Part shown: piece by piece, positions 1 to 8,032 of the stretch
How positions within the stretch are numbered: position 1 is the first letter of the stretch
Layout of the letters: each line of letters opens with the position of its first letter
Origin: Fictibacillus phosphorivorans
Lineage (GTDB): Bacteria > Bacillota > Bacilli > Bacillales > Fictibacillaceae
Direction of reading: 5' to 3'
DNA: 64,000 nucleotides
Assembly: GCF_023715845.1 (NCBI RefSeq)
Contig: NZ_JAMBOR010000008.1
Coordinates: forward strand, 62,001-126,000
Program-made: the position numbers and the translations under genes
The notes under the pieces: model-generated
Seen by the model: the letters and a program-made list of their open reading frames with translations, nothing else
The model's database searches: none
What the model was told of the DNA's origin: nothing

Positions 1-1
1 A

Positions 2-217
2 GTCATCAAAGCGGTGGGTACCGTGAATGAGGACAATCTAGAAAAAGGCATGGGCGGAAGCTTCGAGCTTAAAGTTGGAGAGACGAACTTTAAAGTGATG
101 AACTTTACGATGGGTAATGTAGCGCCTGGTTCCGATGTCATCGTCTACGGAAACGTGAAGACTGGTAAAGATGCCAAATCAGGACTCTCGTTGATCAACG
201 CGACTTATATTGAATAG
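2..217 (+). CDS. C-terminal end of an unrecognised protein (5' partial)
   Basis: The reading frame is open from base 2 to a TAG at 215-217, giving 71 residues, so the start lies before the window. The visible tail is hydrophilic, with alternating short hydrophobic stretches (FELKVGETNFKVMNF, SDVIVYGNVKTGK) that suggest a beta-rich, possibly OB-like fold, but I do not recognise the family. A GTG at 14 could start a 67-residue protein, but no ribosome binding site precedes it. An intrinsic terminator follows within 15 bases, so this is the last gene of its unit. Function unknown. Confidence 0.55.
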   Translation, partial: VIKAVGTVNEDNLEKGMGGSFELKVGETNFKVMNFTMGNVAPGSDVIVYGNVKTGKDAKSGLSLINATYIE

Positions 218-226
218 TAGTTTATA

Positions 227-255
227 AGGCTTGTCTTAGGGACAAGTCTTTTTTT
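227..255 (+). terminator. Intrinsic terminator of the first gene
   Basis: Arms GGCTTGTC (228-235) and GACAAGTC (241-248) pair with one G-U, have a 5-base loop and are followed by seven T. It lies directly after the stop at 217. Confidence 0.85.
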
Positions 256-303
256 ATGAAAGAGCTTGGCTGTTTGGAGCACGCTTCAGCCGGATTGGGT
301 TTC

Positions 304-440
304 ACGGTACGTGTTTTTATATTTATTACACGTTCGCTCAGAATCTTTGAGTACCGCTCAAAAAAGCGGATCTTCGCTCAACATTTCTTATCTTCGCTCA
401 AAATCCCCTCGTTTCGCTCAAAATTCTTCTTTTTCGCTCA
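304..440 (+). repeat. Phased GCTCA element, copy A
   Basis: The element opens with ACGGTACGTGT, a run of T/A, and ACACGTTCGCTCA, so ACGTGT and ACACGT can form a hairpin. CGCTCA then occurs at 335, 355, 375, 395, 415 and 435, an exact 20-bp period with variable bases between. Two further copies lie at 5096-5235 and 10309-10447 (reverse). Copy A and copy C also share the second unit (TTGAGTACCGCTCAAAAAAGC-like). The whole 218-569 gap between convergent genes holds this element flanked by the two genes' terminators. Open frames crossing it are read-throughs of the repeat, not genes: the 20-bp period is not a multiple of three. Confidence 0.9.
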
Positions 441-532
441 AACTAGCTCATAGCGAACACAAAACCACCCGCAAACCCCTGAAAAAAGCGACCAAACCGT
501 CATTTTCTGCCAAATCCACGTTAAAATTGGCC

Positions 533-563
533 AAAAAAAGAGCAGGCACCACGCCGCCCGCTC
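533..563 (-). terminator. Intrinsic terminator of gntK
   Basis: On the minus strand GAGCGGGC pairs with GCCTGCTC (one G-U) around an 8-base loop and is followed by seven T. It begins 6 bases after the gntK stop. Confidence 0.85.
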
Positions 564-569
564 CCTTTC

Positions 570-2087
570 TTATTTATTTTGAAACTCATGAATCGCCTTA
601 TATTGAGAAGCCAACGCGTCAGACACATTTTGATAGATGGTAAACAACTCTCCATACGTCTCAGCATGTTCGGTGTTTGGCATCACGGTACTGTACTGCT
701 TGATTTCCTCAGACACTTCCTGTAAAACATCTGTTTCATCGAGCGCAAATCTTCCTAACTGCACCGCTCCCAGACACGAGCTTTCGGTATGTTCCGGGAT
801 GTTGACTTCCTTCTGAAAGACATCTGCTAAGATCTGCTTCCATGCCGGTGAGTTCGTAAACCCGCCTGTCGCGAAGATCTTCACGTCCGCTTTTTCTTGA
901 GTCTGTGTTTTAACAAGGCTATACACTTGATACAGATTGAAAATCGTGCCTTCTAATACCGCACGGACCATGTGATCTTTTTTATGGCGCAGCGTCAGTC
1001 CGATAAAAGAACCTTTTGCCTGCGCATCCCATAATGGAGCACGTTCACCCGTTAGATGAGGCAGGAAAATCAAGCCATCACTGCCTGGAGGTGCAGCGTC
1101 AGCCCGCTTGGAAAGCTTTTCGTACGAGCCTTCTTTCTCCACTTCAGTAAAAACATCGTGAACCCATTGAAACGCGATGCCGCCGTTATTCACCGGACCG
1201 CCTGACACCCAATGCTTTTCAGTCAGCGGATAACAGAACGTTCTTCCTTCTGCATCCAATATTGGGGTTTTTGAGATCGTCCGGATCGCTCCACTCGTAC
1301 CGATCGTTACTGCTACATCTCCTGGCGAAATCGCACCTACTCCAAGATTTGACAGCGGGCCGTCGGTTGCTCCAATCACTACTTTTACAGAGGAATCCAG
1401 TCCGCTCAATTTTTCCAGTGTGACAGAAAGACTGTCCCAGTAAAAAGTGGTGGGCTTTATTTCAGGCAGCTTTTCTGCCGTCACATCTGCCATCTCTAAC
1501 GCTTCTTGATCCCAATCAAGCGTTTGCATGTTCCATAAACCCATCGCGGCAGCCGACGCATAATCGATTGCCCATTCACCGAACCAGCGGTATAGTATGT
1601 ACTCTTTTATCCCAACAAACTTCGCTGCGTTTTTAAATATATCCGGCTGCTCATTCTTTAGCCACTGCAGCTTAAACAAAGGTGTCATCGGATGAAGCGG
1701 CACACCTGTTCTTTTATAGAGATCTAAACCTTCAGCACTAGATCTCGCAGCAAACGCATAAGACTCACTGCGCGTATCAGCCCATGTGATGCTGTTCGTC
1801 AACGGCTTACCTTCTGCATCCACTGCAATAAGAGAGTGCATCGCCGTACTGAACGAGATAAACCCGATCTTCTCAGCCAAGTCTCCACTCTTCCTTACCG
1901 TCTCTCTTAATGAATAGATGACAGCTTCATAGATCTCATCAGGATTTTGTTCCGCAGATCCTGGAATTTCTGCGAGTAAAGGATAATTCTTTGAATGATG
2001 TGCTACAGCCGCTCCCTTTTCATCAAAAAGGACGACCTTCGTGCTTGTTGTTCCAATATCAATTCCGAGCGCATAACTTTTCAACAT
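570..2087 (-). CDS. gntK: Gluconokinase (FGGY family)
   Basis: Phosphorylates gluconate to 6-phosphogluconate in the cytoplasm. The 505-residue protein has the FGGY N-terminal phosphate-binding motif GIDIGTTSTKVVLF near the start, ITWADTRSE near residue 100, VTIGTSGAIR in the second domain and GERAPLWDAQAKGSF further on. These and the AEQNPDEI segment match B. subtilis GntK better than xylulokinase. An upstream in-frame ATG exists at 2126, but the ATG at 2087 is preceded by GGAAGGAG at ideal distance and gives the family's N-terminus. It lies 69 bases downstream of gntP on the same strand, so the two probably form one transcript that ends at the terminator at 533-563. The 6-phosphogluconate dehydrogenase often found with this cluster is absent here. 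Confidence 0.92.
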   Translation of the reverse strand: MLKSYALGIDIGTTSTKVVLFDEKGAAVAHHSKNYPLLAEIPGSAEQNPDEIYEAVIYSLRETVRKSGDLAEKIGFISFSTAMHSLIAVDAEGKPLTNSITWADTRSESYAFAARSSAEGLDLYKRTGVPLHPMTPLFKLQWLKNEQPDIFKNAAKFVGIKEYILYRWFGEWAIDYASAAAMGLWNMQTLDWDQEALEMADVTAEKLPEIKPTTFYWDSLSVTLEKLSGLDSSVKVVIGATDGPLSNLGVGAISPGDVAVTIGTSGAIRTISKTPILDAEGRTFCYPLTEKHWVSGGPVNNGGIAFQWVHDVFTEVEKEGSYEKLSKRADAAPPGSDGLIFLPHLTGERAPLWDAQAKGSFIGLTLRHKKDHMVRAVLEGTIFNLYQVYSLVKTQTQEKADVKIFATGGFTNSPAWKQILADVFQKEVNIPEHTESSCLGAVQLGRFALDETDVLQEVSEEIKQYSTVMPNTEHAETYGELFTIYQNVSDALASQYKAIHEFQNK

Positions 2088-2156
2088 ACATTCTCCTTCC
2101 AAAACGTTCACAAAAGGGAGCAGCATTAGTATGCCCTCCCTCGTTTAACAACTATC

Positions 2157-3500
2157 CTAGTGTATAAAGAACCCTAATACAAACACAACCATAAAGCCAG
2201 TTAATGCAATAATGGTCTCCATCATTGTCCAAGATTTTAATGTATCTTTTACGTTTAATCCAAAGTAACGGTTTACAAGCCAGAAGCCTGAATCGTTTAC
2301 ATGTGAAAGAACAGTAGCACCCGCAGCGATCGAGATAACGATCAAGCCAAGCACGGGTCCTTCTAACCCTAATGTGTCGATGAGCGGTGAGATCAAACCA
2401 GCTGCTGTAACCATCGCAACCGTTGCTGACCCTTGCGCAATACGGACGAGTGATGCGATCAAGAAGGCTAGTAGAATCGGAGGCAAAGCGGATCCCGCCA
2501 TCATGTCCCCTAATACTTCTCCGACACCTGAATCGATCAAGATCTGTTTGAAAACACCACCTGCACCAGTAACTAAGATGATAATCCCCGCAGGTTCAAG
2601 CGCTTTTGTTGCGATGGTCTGAATCTCGTCACCGCTGTATCCTCTTTTTACACCTAAGAAGTAGAATGCAAGTAGTGTCGCTAGAATAAGCGCAACGAAC
2701 GGATGACCTAGGAATGTTAATACAGAACGTGTTGTGTTGCCTTCTTCTAATAAAACACCTGATACCGTGTTCGCTAGAATCAATACGAGTGGAATAAAGA
2801 TCAAGCTCGCGATCATCGCAAAACTTGGAAGCTCTTTGTCATAATGCTTTTCTTCCATCTCCATATAATCAGGTACAGTAACGTGGATCTTTTTCGCGAT
2901 ATATCTACCGAATACAGGTCCAGCTAGGATGGCAGAAGGAATACCTGCTAATACACCAAATAGGATTACCCAGCCAAGCTCAGCCCCTAAAAGGTCTGCA
3001 ACCGCGATTGGTCCTGGTGTCGGCGGTACAAAGCTGTGTGTTACCGCTAAACCTGCTAAAAGCGGAATACCGTAGTAAAGCAACGAACGGCCTGTCTTTT
3101 TCGCAAGTCCGTAAACGATGGGAACTAAAATAATAAAACCAACATCGAAAAATACCGGGATGGCCACGAGGAATCCTGTCAGCGTCAGCGCCCACTGCGC
3201 TTTATCCTGACCGAATTTTTTTACCAATGTCTGTGCGAGACGTTCAGCACCGCCCGACACTTCAAGCATCTGTCCGAACATCGCACCTAGTCCAACAACG
3301 ATGGCAACGAAACCGAGAGTTCCCCCCATGCCGTTCGTAATCGACTCTATAACATTTTGAAGCGGCATTCCAGCCGCTACCCCTACAAGCAAAGAAACGA
3401 GAAGGAGTGCAACAAAGGCATGCAGCTTTGTTTTAATAACTAAAAATAAAAGTGCAAAAACACCAAGTAGAGCAACGAGAATCAATGTTGATCCTGACAT
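2157..3500 (-). CDS. gntP: Gluconate permease (GntP family)
   Basis: Membrane symporter for gluconate, 447 residues, close to the usual 448. The sequence is almost entirely hydrophobic with about 12-14 predicted membrane segments and the family's SFVPPTPGPIAVADLLG motif near residue 160. A late glycine-rich segment contains VLSHVNDSGFWLVNRYF. The first ATG (3509) abuts AAAGG and has no usable spacing. The second ATG at 3500 has AAAGGATGATC at a normal distance, so I chose it. It is first in the gntP-gntK unit. A cre site overlapping its promoter lies 67 bases upstream, and the RpiR-type regulator is divergent. Confidence 0.92.
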   Translation of the reverse strand: MSGSTLILVALLGVFALLFLVIKTKLHAFVALLLVSLLVGVAAGMPLQNVIESITNGMGGTLGFVAIVVGLGAMFGQMLEVSGGAERLAQTLVKKFGQDKAQWALTLTGFLVAIPVFFDVGFIILVPIVYGLAKKTGRSLLYYGIPLLAGLAVTHSFVPPTPGPIAVADLLGAELGWVILFGVLAGIPSAILAGPVFGRYIAKKIHVTVPDYMEMEEKHYDKELPSFAMIASLIFIPLVLILANTVSGVLLEEGNTTRSVLTFLGHPFVALILATLLAFYFLGVKRGYSGDEIQTIATKALEPAGIIILVTGAGGVFKQILIDSGVGEVLGDMMAGSALPPILLAFLIASLVRIAQGSATVAMVTAAGLISPLIDTLGLEGPVLGLIVISIAAGATVLSHVNDSGFWLVNRYFGLNVKDTLKSWTMMETIIALTGFMVVFVLGFFIH

Positions 3501-3543
3501 ACTGATCATCCTTTATGCGTTAAAATTTTTTTCATGTATTGGT

Positions 3544-3580
3544 ATCTTATAATAAAATTTTTTTATTGTAAACGTTTACA
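3544..3580 (-). promoter_or_regulatory. gntP promoter overlapped by a cre site
   Basis: TGTAAACGTTTACA at 3567-3580 is a perfect palindrome and fits the CcpA consensus TGWAANCGNTNWCA at every position. On the minus strand its right half supplies a TTTACA -35, with -10 candidates TATAAG (15-base spacer) or TAAGAT (17-base spacer) before gntP. CcpA binding here would block the polymerase, so carbon catabolite repression of the gluconate genes is inferred. Confidence 0.75.
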
Positions 3581-3654
3581 AGAAAATTATTTTCAAATCT
3601 CTCGTTCTCGGCTAAACTGAAAGTATCAACTTCCGTTATTAGGGGTGCTAATCT

Positions 3655-4503
3655 ATGAATCACCAATCTTGCATTTTACGAATTAAATCCTCCTACTTTT
3701 CTTTCAGTGAAAAAGAAAAGCAGATTGCCGATTACGTGTTGAACGACCCAAAAAAGATGGTTCATAAAAGCATCAATCAAGTTGCAGATGATCTCGCTGT
3801 TGCAGATGCGACCGTGTTCCGATTCTGTAAAAGACTGGGTTATAAAGGCTATCAAGCGATGAGGATTGCTCTTGCCGCTGACATCGTGACACCGATCAAA
3901 GACATCCACGAGCAGATCCTGGAATCCGATGCTGAGATCGATATCGCGGCAAAAGTCGTAAAATCAAATATTCGCACATTAGAAGAGACATTAAATATCA
4001 TGAACAGCGAAACGCTAGAACGTGCTGTTTCTGTTTTGAGTGCTGCAAGAAAAATCGATTTCTATGGAAACGGCGGCTCAGGTGTTATCGCAATGGATGC
4101 CCATCATAAATTTATTCGGACAGGCAAGACGAGCTCCGCATACAGTGACACACATATGCAGCTCATGTCCGCTTCCCAGTTGACTGATCAAGATGCAGCT
4201 GTTTTCATCTCTCATTCAGGAACGAACAAAGATCTCCTGGACGTTCTTTCCGTCGCGAAAGATAACGGGGCGAAGTGCATCGCGATCACAAACTATGCGA
4301 AAACGCCTTTAAGCAAGCAGGCGGACCTCGTTTTTTTTACGGTCTCAGAAGAAACCGCTTACAGGTCAGAAGCACTGTCTTCGAGGATCGCCCAATTGAC
4401 GATTGTGGACCTCTTATTTGTCAACTTTATGATGAAAAATAAAGACAGCTTGCAGGATTCTATTCAAAGAATGAGGAATGCAATCTCCATCAAAAAAATG
4501 TAA
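3655..4503 (+). CDS. RpiR/MurR-family regulator, probable gluconate regulator
   Basis: A 282-residue sugar-sensing transcription factor. Residues 1-80 form the RpiR helix-turn-helix (FSEKEKQIADYVL, then KSINQVADDLAVADATVFRF). Residues about 125-260 form a SIS sugar-phosphate domain with YGNGGSGVIAMDA and FISHSGTNKDLL. AGGGGTG precedes the ATG at 3655. It is divergent from gntP, which suggests it senses gluconate or 6-phosphogluconate and controls gntP-gntK; B. subtilis uses a GntR-type protein for this. The target is inferred only from position. An acetyltransferase gene follows after 15 bases, probably co-transcribed. Confidence 0.85.
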   Translation: MNHQSCILRIKSSYFSFSEKEKQIADYVLNDPKKMVHKSINQVADDLAVADATVFRFCKRLGYKGYQAMRIALAADIVTPIKDIHEQILESDAEIDIAAKVVKSNIRTLEETLNIMNSETLERAVSVLSAARKIDFYGNGGSGVIAMDAHHKFIRTGKTSSAYSDTHMQLMSASQLTDQDAAVFISHSGTNKDLLDVLSVAKDNGAKCIAITNYAKTPLSKQADLVFFTVSEETAYRSEALSSRIAQLTIVDLLFVNFMMKNKDSLQDSIQRMRNAISIKKM

Positions 4504-4518
4504 AAGGGAGAATGTTAA

Positions 4519-4986
4519 ATGGCTGATATTCAGATACGCCCTGTTATAAGAGAGGATCTAAAGGAGTTAAAAGATTTGATGCGCGCCTATATTGTGGATT
4601 TTTATAAAGGAAAAAAACCTGAGGATTCGCGGCTGGAGAACCACATCCTGCACATTTTGAATTCTGATGAAGCAGGAACGCAGTTTGTCGCAGTCGGAGA
4701 AGACGGAACGCTTGCCGGATTCGCCACCCTCTACTTCTCCTTCAGCACCACACGCGTTCAGAAGATCGCCATTTTGAACGACCTTTTCGTGGATGCGGCA
4801 CATCGCGGGTCAGGAATCGGCGAGAAATTGTTTAGGCATGTCCTGCAGTTCACGAAAAACGAGGACTATGCGTACCTGACTTGGCAAACCGCCATGGATA
4901 ATACGTCTGCACAAGCACTGTATAAGAAAATGGGCGGAAAGAATATTAACTCTGAGTGGATTCATTATGAGATTGAATGGAATTAG
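4519..4986 (+). CDS. GNAT-family N-acetyltransferase
   Basis: A 155-residue single-domain GNAT protein. Motif A, which binds acetyl-CoA, is visible as NDLFVDAAHRGSGIGEKLF (about residues 90-108), followed by the C-terminal NTSAQALYKKMGG of motif B. The substrate cannot be read from the sequence. The start has AAAGGGAG 8 bases upstream. It sits 15 bases behind the RpiR-type regulator and ends with its own terminator, so it is the last gene of that short unit. A role in gluconate metabolism is not implied. Confidence 0.85.
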   Translation: MADIQIRPVIREDLKELKDLMRAYIVDFYKGKKPEDSRLENHILHILNSDEAGTQFVAVGEDGTLAGFATLYFSFSTTRVQKIAILNDLFVDAAHRGSGIGEKLFRHVLQFTKNEDYAYLTWQTAMDNTSAQALYKKMGGKNINSEWIHYEIEWN

Positions 4987-5053
4987 GGTGGATTGTGGGT
5001 CGCTAAACACTGGTTTTAACGCGTGAAATGGGCAATCTCCTTTTAAAATTAAG

Positions 5054-5080
5054 AAGGCTGACCAACGTCAGCCTCTTTAG
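5054..5080 (+). terminator. Intrinsic terminator of the GNAT gene
   Basis: Perfect arms GGCTGAC (5056-5062) and GTCAGCC (5067-5073), CAAC loop, followed by TCTTT. Confidence 0.75.
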
Positions 5081-5095
5081 CCCTTATAAGGTTTT

Positions 5096-5235
5096 ACGGT
5101 ACGTGTTTTTTTATTTTGTTACACGTTCGCGCAAGATGACCCTCGTTTCGCTCAAAATCCTCGAGTTACGCTCAGAATCGCAGAGCTACGCTCAAAATTC
5201 TTGATTTCCGCTCAAGATCGGTGGACTTTCGCTCA
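5096..5235 (+). repeat. Phased GCTCA element, copy B
   Basis: Same head as copy A (ACGGTACGTG, T/A-rich loop, ACACGTTCGC). CGCTCA-type motifs follow at 5128 (variant CGCGCA), 5149, 5169, 5189, 5209 and 5230, so the period is 20-21 bp. It lies in the convergent gap 4987-5424 after the GNAT terminator. The rest of the gap (5236-5424) is AT-rich and holds nothing I recognise. Confidence 0.88.
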
Positions 5236-5424
5236 AACCTGCTGATCCGAGCCAATCTTACAATGACAAACAGCTTGAAAACATTCCATCCTAGCTTAGA
5301 ATCTTACAAAGTCATTCCCTGATCTCGTTTTGATCTTCCAAACATCCTTTTTCTCTTGTTTCAAATAAAAAAGGAGCTTGAACTCAAAAGTTTTTACACG
5401 TTTAAGATCAAACCCCTTTCACAA

Positions 5425-5997
5425 TCAAAAACAACGGATATCTTCTTTGCTTGGATATACGGCGCGTTCGCCGCCGATCAATTTCGGGCGGGTCTTCGCC
5501 AACGTGACGTGCGCCGCTCCGACCTTTTTGATTTCACTTCGAACCGGCACGGCAACATGCTTGAGGTGCATACCGATAAAGGTGTCACCGATGTCGATGC
5601 CTGCGTCGGCTTTTATATATTCAACGATTACGGGTTCATCCATGTGATGATAAGCGTGCGTCGCTAATGCACCGCCTGCTGATCGAGCCGGAACTACCCG
5701 AACTTCTTCATAGCCTCTTTTTTCTGCTTCCGCCCGCTCCATGACGAGGGCGCGATTCAAGTGTTCACAGCACTGCACGGCAAGTGCTACTCCTGTTTCC
5801 TCTTGAAACGCTGTGATACCGCGGTAAAGTGCACCTGCTGTATCCATCGTGCCTGATGTGCCAATTCGTTCACCAATTACTTCGCTCGTACTTGCACCTA
5901 CTACTAATAATTGCGAACCTTTTAATTGTGCATGCTTTTGCAGATCTTGCAAAACATTCAGGACTTGGTTTTGAATCTGTTGGAGCTCGTCGCTCAT
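5425..5997 (-). CDS. ywlG: YwlG family protein (UPF0340)
   Basis: A 190-residue soluble protein of the conserved but poorly characterised YwlG family. It starts [19 protein letters not shown] and carries the glycine- and threonine-rich region [17 protein letters not shown] at about 28-44. [21 protein letters not shown] near residue 130 is also typical as I recall it. The biochemical function is unknown to me. It is the last gene in the conserved ywlC-mntP-ywlE-rpiB-ywlG order; in B. subtilis glyA follows, but here a phased repeat and the gluconate cluster follow instead. GAAGGGAAG lies upstream of the ATG. I see no convincing terminator after it. Confidence 0.85.
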   Translation of the reverse strand: MSDELQQIQNQVLNVLQDLQKHAQLKGSQLLVVGASTSEVIGERIGTSGTMDTAGALYRGITAFQEETGVALAVQCCEHLNRALVMERAEAEKRGYEEVRVVPARSAGGALATHAYHHMDEPVIVEYIKADAGIDIGDTFIGMHLKHVAVPVRSEIKKVGAAHVTLAKTRPKLIGGERAVYPSKEDIRCF

Positions 5998-6031
5998 TGG
6001 ATGGTCTTCCCTTCATATTTTGGGTTTGTTG

Positions 6032-6472
6032 CTATTGGCCTTCGTATTGAGAGATCTTATCCACACGGCGTCCGTGGCGTCCACCTTCATATTCTGTTGT
6101 CAGCCATACTTTTGCGATTTCCAAAGCAAGGCCAGGACCGATGACACGTTCACCCATGGCAAGTACATTGCTGTCATTATGCTGTCTTGTTGCCTTTGCG
6201 CTGAACAGATCATGAACAAGGGCACAGCGGATTCCTTTTACCTTGTTTGCTGTGATACTCATCCCAATTCCTGTTCCGCAAATTAAGATTCCGCGATCAG
6301 CCTCGCCGTTGGCTACTTTTTCTGCGACAGGAATCGCAAAATCTGGGTAGTCTACAGATGTTGTGCATTCACAGCCAACATCTTCTACTTCCATTCCAAG
6401 CTCTTCAATCATAGCTATGATTTCTTTTCGTAATTCAACTCCGGCGTGATCTGAACCTATTGCTATTTTCAT
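6032..6472 (-). CDS. rpiB: Ribose-5-phosphate isomerase B
   Basis: Interconverts ribose 5-phosphate and ribulose 5-phosphate in the pentose phosphate pathway. The 146-residue LacAB/RpiB protein has GSDHAGVELR at the N-terminus (active-site Asp and His), the catalytic cysteine in ILICGTGIGMSI near residue 65, and HNDSNVLAMGERVIG with the conserved Asn and Gly residues. The length is normal. It corresponds to B. subtilis ywlF and lies between ywlE and ywlG. Its product links functionally with the ribose operon at 13231-18868, although the two are not co-transcribed. The ribosome binding site before the ATG is weak (CAGGTG). Confidence 0.93.
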   Translation of the reverse strand: MKIAIGSDHAGVELRKEIIAMIEELGMEVEDVGCECTTSVDYPDFAIPVAEKVANGEADRGILICGTGIGMSITANKVKGIRCALVHDLFSAKATRQHNDSNVLAMGERVIGPGLALEIAKVWLTTEYEGGRHGRRVDKISQYEGQ

Positions 6473-6577
6473 GTTGTCTGCACCTGCTCTCTCATACTTT
6501 TTTCCATTATATGCTTTCCTTGTACCCTATTCAATGCCGCATCACACTTATTTAAGACAGCCTCTTCCGAATATGAT

Positions 6578-7189
6578 TCACTCTTTAGACTTATCGTCTT
6601 TTTTCACTAGTTTTTCAATAAGTGCTTCAATTTCATCTCTTGTTTCCTGATAGAGATGCAGGGGACCGCCGAATGGGTCTGTAATGTCTAGGGAAGGTAT
6701 AGAACCCTCAAGTTTCATCCGCTTCTCCACAAGCGGACGCACTTCGTTTTCGAACGCTTGTTTCACATCTTCACTGCTCGAATCTTTTGACATATATTTT
6801 AGCTTGATCATCTCAATCTCTGTATAAAGCTCGTAAACTTCTTCGATCTTCTTTTTATCCTCTTCGTCCATCACGTACTCTTTTAGCGTATACGTTTTAT
6901 TGACAGCATCCGGCCATCTCCCTACGAGGGCATGCTTATGGCTTTCGGTCATCGTTAAAATAAGATCTGCCCACTCGATCAAGTATTCGGTAACACCTTG
7001 TGACTGGTGATTTTCTTTGATCTTTTTTTCTGACAGGGCCTGTGTGGCATTTGAACTCATTACAGCGCCGTTCCCGGCAAATACTCCTGCTGATTTTACG
7101 TTGAACCTTCCCTTTCCTTTTTCCCGTAAAATCGCTTCAGCCATCGGACTTCGGCAAGTGTTTCCTGTACAAATAAATAACACGTTCAT
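6578..7189 (-). CDS. ywlE: Protein-arginine phosphatase YwlE, with an insertion
   Basis: Low-molecular-weight phosphatase that removes phosphate from arginine residues marked by McsB, a degradation tag for ClpCP. The P-loop CTGNTCRS gives catalytic Cys7 and Arg13. Thr11, the residue known to favour phospho-arginine, is conserved. The general acid is the Asp of DPFGG. The protein is 203 residues against about 150 in B. subtilis. About 55 extra, highly charged and probably helical residues lie between LKEYV (about 102) and DPFGG (about 160). A GTG lies at 7201, but GAGGTG is placed correctly for the ATG at 7189. Confidence 0.85.
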   Translation of the reverse strand: MNVLFICTGNTCRSPMAEAILREKGKGRFNVKSAGVFAGNGAVMSSNATQALSEKKIKENHQSQGVTEYLIEWADLILTMTESHKHALVGRWPDAVNKTYTLKEYVMDEEDKKKIEEVYELYTEIEMIKLKYMSKDSSSEDVKQAFENEVRPLVEKRMKLEGSIPSLDITDPFGGPLHLYQETRDEIEALIEKLVKKDDKSKE

Positions 7190-7293
7190 TGGAGTGTTCA
7201 CCTCATATTCTAGCTTTCCCCATTTTTATAGAGAGTAACGTTTTTCTTAGTATATCATCGGATTCTAGGAGAAATAAATCTTCTGGCAATCAA

Positions 7294-7845
7294 CTAAAAG
7301 GGAAAAAGAATCTTCACACCAAACGCAAGCAGAATACAGCCTCCTAGAGCTTCGCTGTAAGAACCCAGCCACTTCTGCACTTTCTTCCCCATCATGAGGC
7401 CCCACCACGTTAGAAGCATGCTCATCATCCCGAACATAAAAATAGTCAGCCACGTTTTTGCACCATAGATTCCTAAGCTAAGACCAACAGAAAAGCTGTC
7501 AAGTGAAGCACTTAAGGCAAAAACGAGCAGACCGAAACCAACGGGCCGAACAAGCGGCTCATCCTCTTTTGAAAAAGAAGAGCGAATCATCGTCACACCT
7601 AATATAACGAGAAGAATCCCTCCGATTATCCCTGCGATTCCCCCAAAATGAGCAGATATTTCTTTCCCGATCGTCATACCGCCAAGCGGCATCAGCATAT
7701 GAAAAAGACCGATCGTGATTCCTATTTTCATAATCTGCTTTACTCTAAGAGAAAGCATCCCCATCCCCAGCCCGATCGAAAAGGCGTCCATACCGAGTGC
7801 GATGGACATAAACCACAGTGTCATCCATTCCCCCATCGTCGCCAA
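7294..7845 (-). CDS. mntP: Manganese efflux pump MntP
   Basis: A 183-residue inner-membrane protein with six hydrophobic segments arranged as two repeats. Each half has the MntP signature: [17 protein letters not shown] in the first and [16 protein letters not shown] in the second. The conserved Asp in each motif is thought to line the Mn2+ path. It corresponds to B. subtilis ywlD and keeps its place between ywlC and ywlE. The start appears to be TTG at 7845, with AAAGGAG ten bases upstream. The ATG three codons later would be 19 bases from that site and is less likely. The preceding minus-strand gene (ywlC) is separated from it by the inserted kinase gene. Confidence 0.88.
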   Translation of the reverse strand: MATMGEWMTLWFMSIALGMDAFSIGLGMGMLSLRVKQIMKIGITIGLFHMLMPLGGMTIGKEISAHFGGIAGIIGGILLVILGVTMIRSSFSKEDEPLVRPVGFGLLVFALSASLDSFSVGLSLGIYGAKTWLTIFMFGMMSMLLTWWGLMMGKKVQKWLGSYSEALGGCILLAFGVKILFPF

Positions 7846-8032
7846 ATAGTTCCCACTCCTTTATCCATCATACTTTCAACCTATGCATGTCTACTTTTAA
7901 AAAGACTAAAAATATACAAGCTGTTTAAACGGCTAAAAATTGCACACTTAACAGATGCAAAGGAAGGGAAATTGCATAGGGACCGCGTATATAAAAGAGA
8001 TATAAACCTGTTCGAAAAAGGGAGGAACAAGC

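Noticed and set aside
304-440. CRISPR array
   Set aside because: Units are 20-21 bp with only a 6-base constant motif; there is no long repeat, no spacer structure and no cas gene.
256-643. Two open frames (65 and 125 codons) across the first phased repeat
   Set aside because: They are produced by the 20-bp GCTCA array rotating through frames; no ribosome binding site, and similar frames appear at the other copies.
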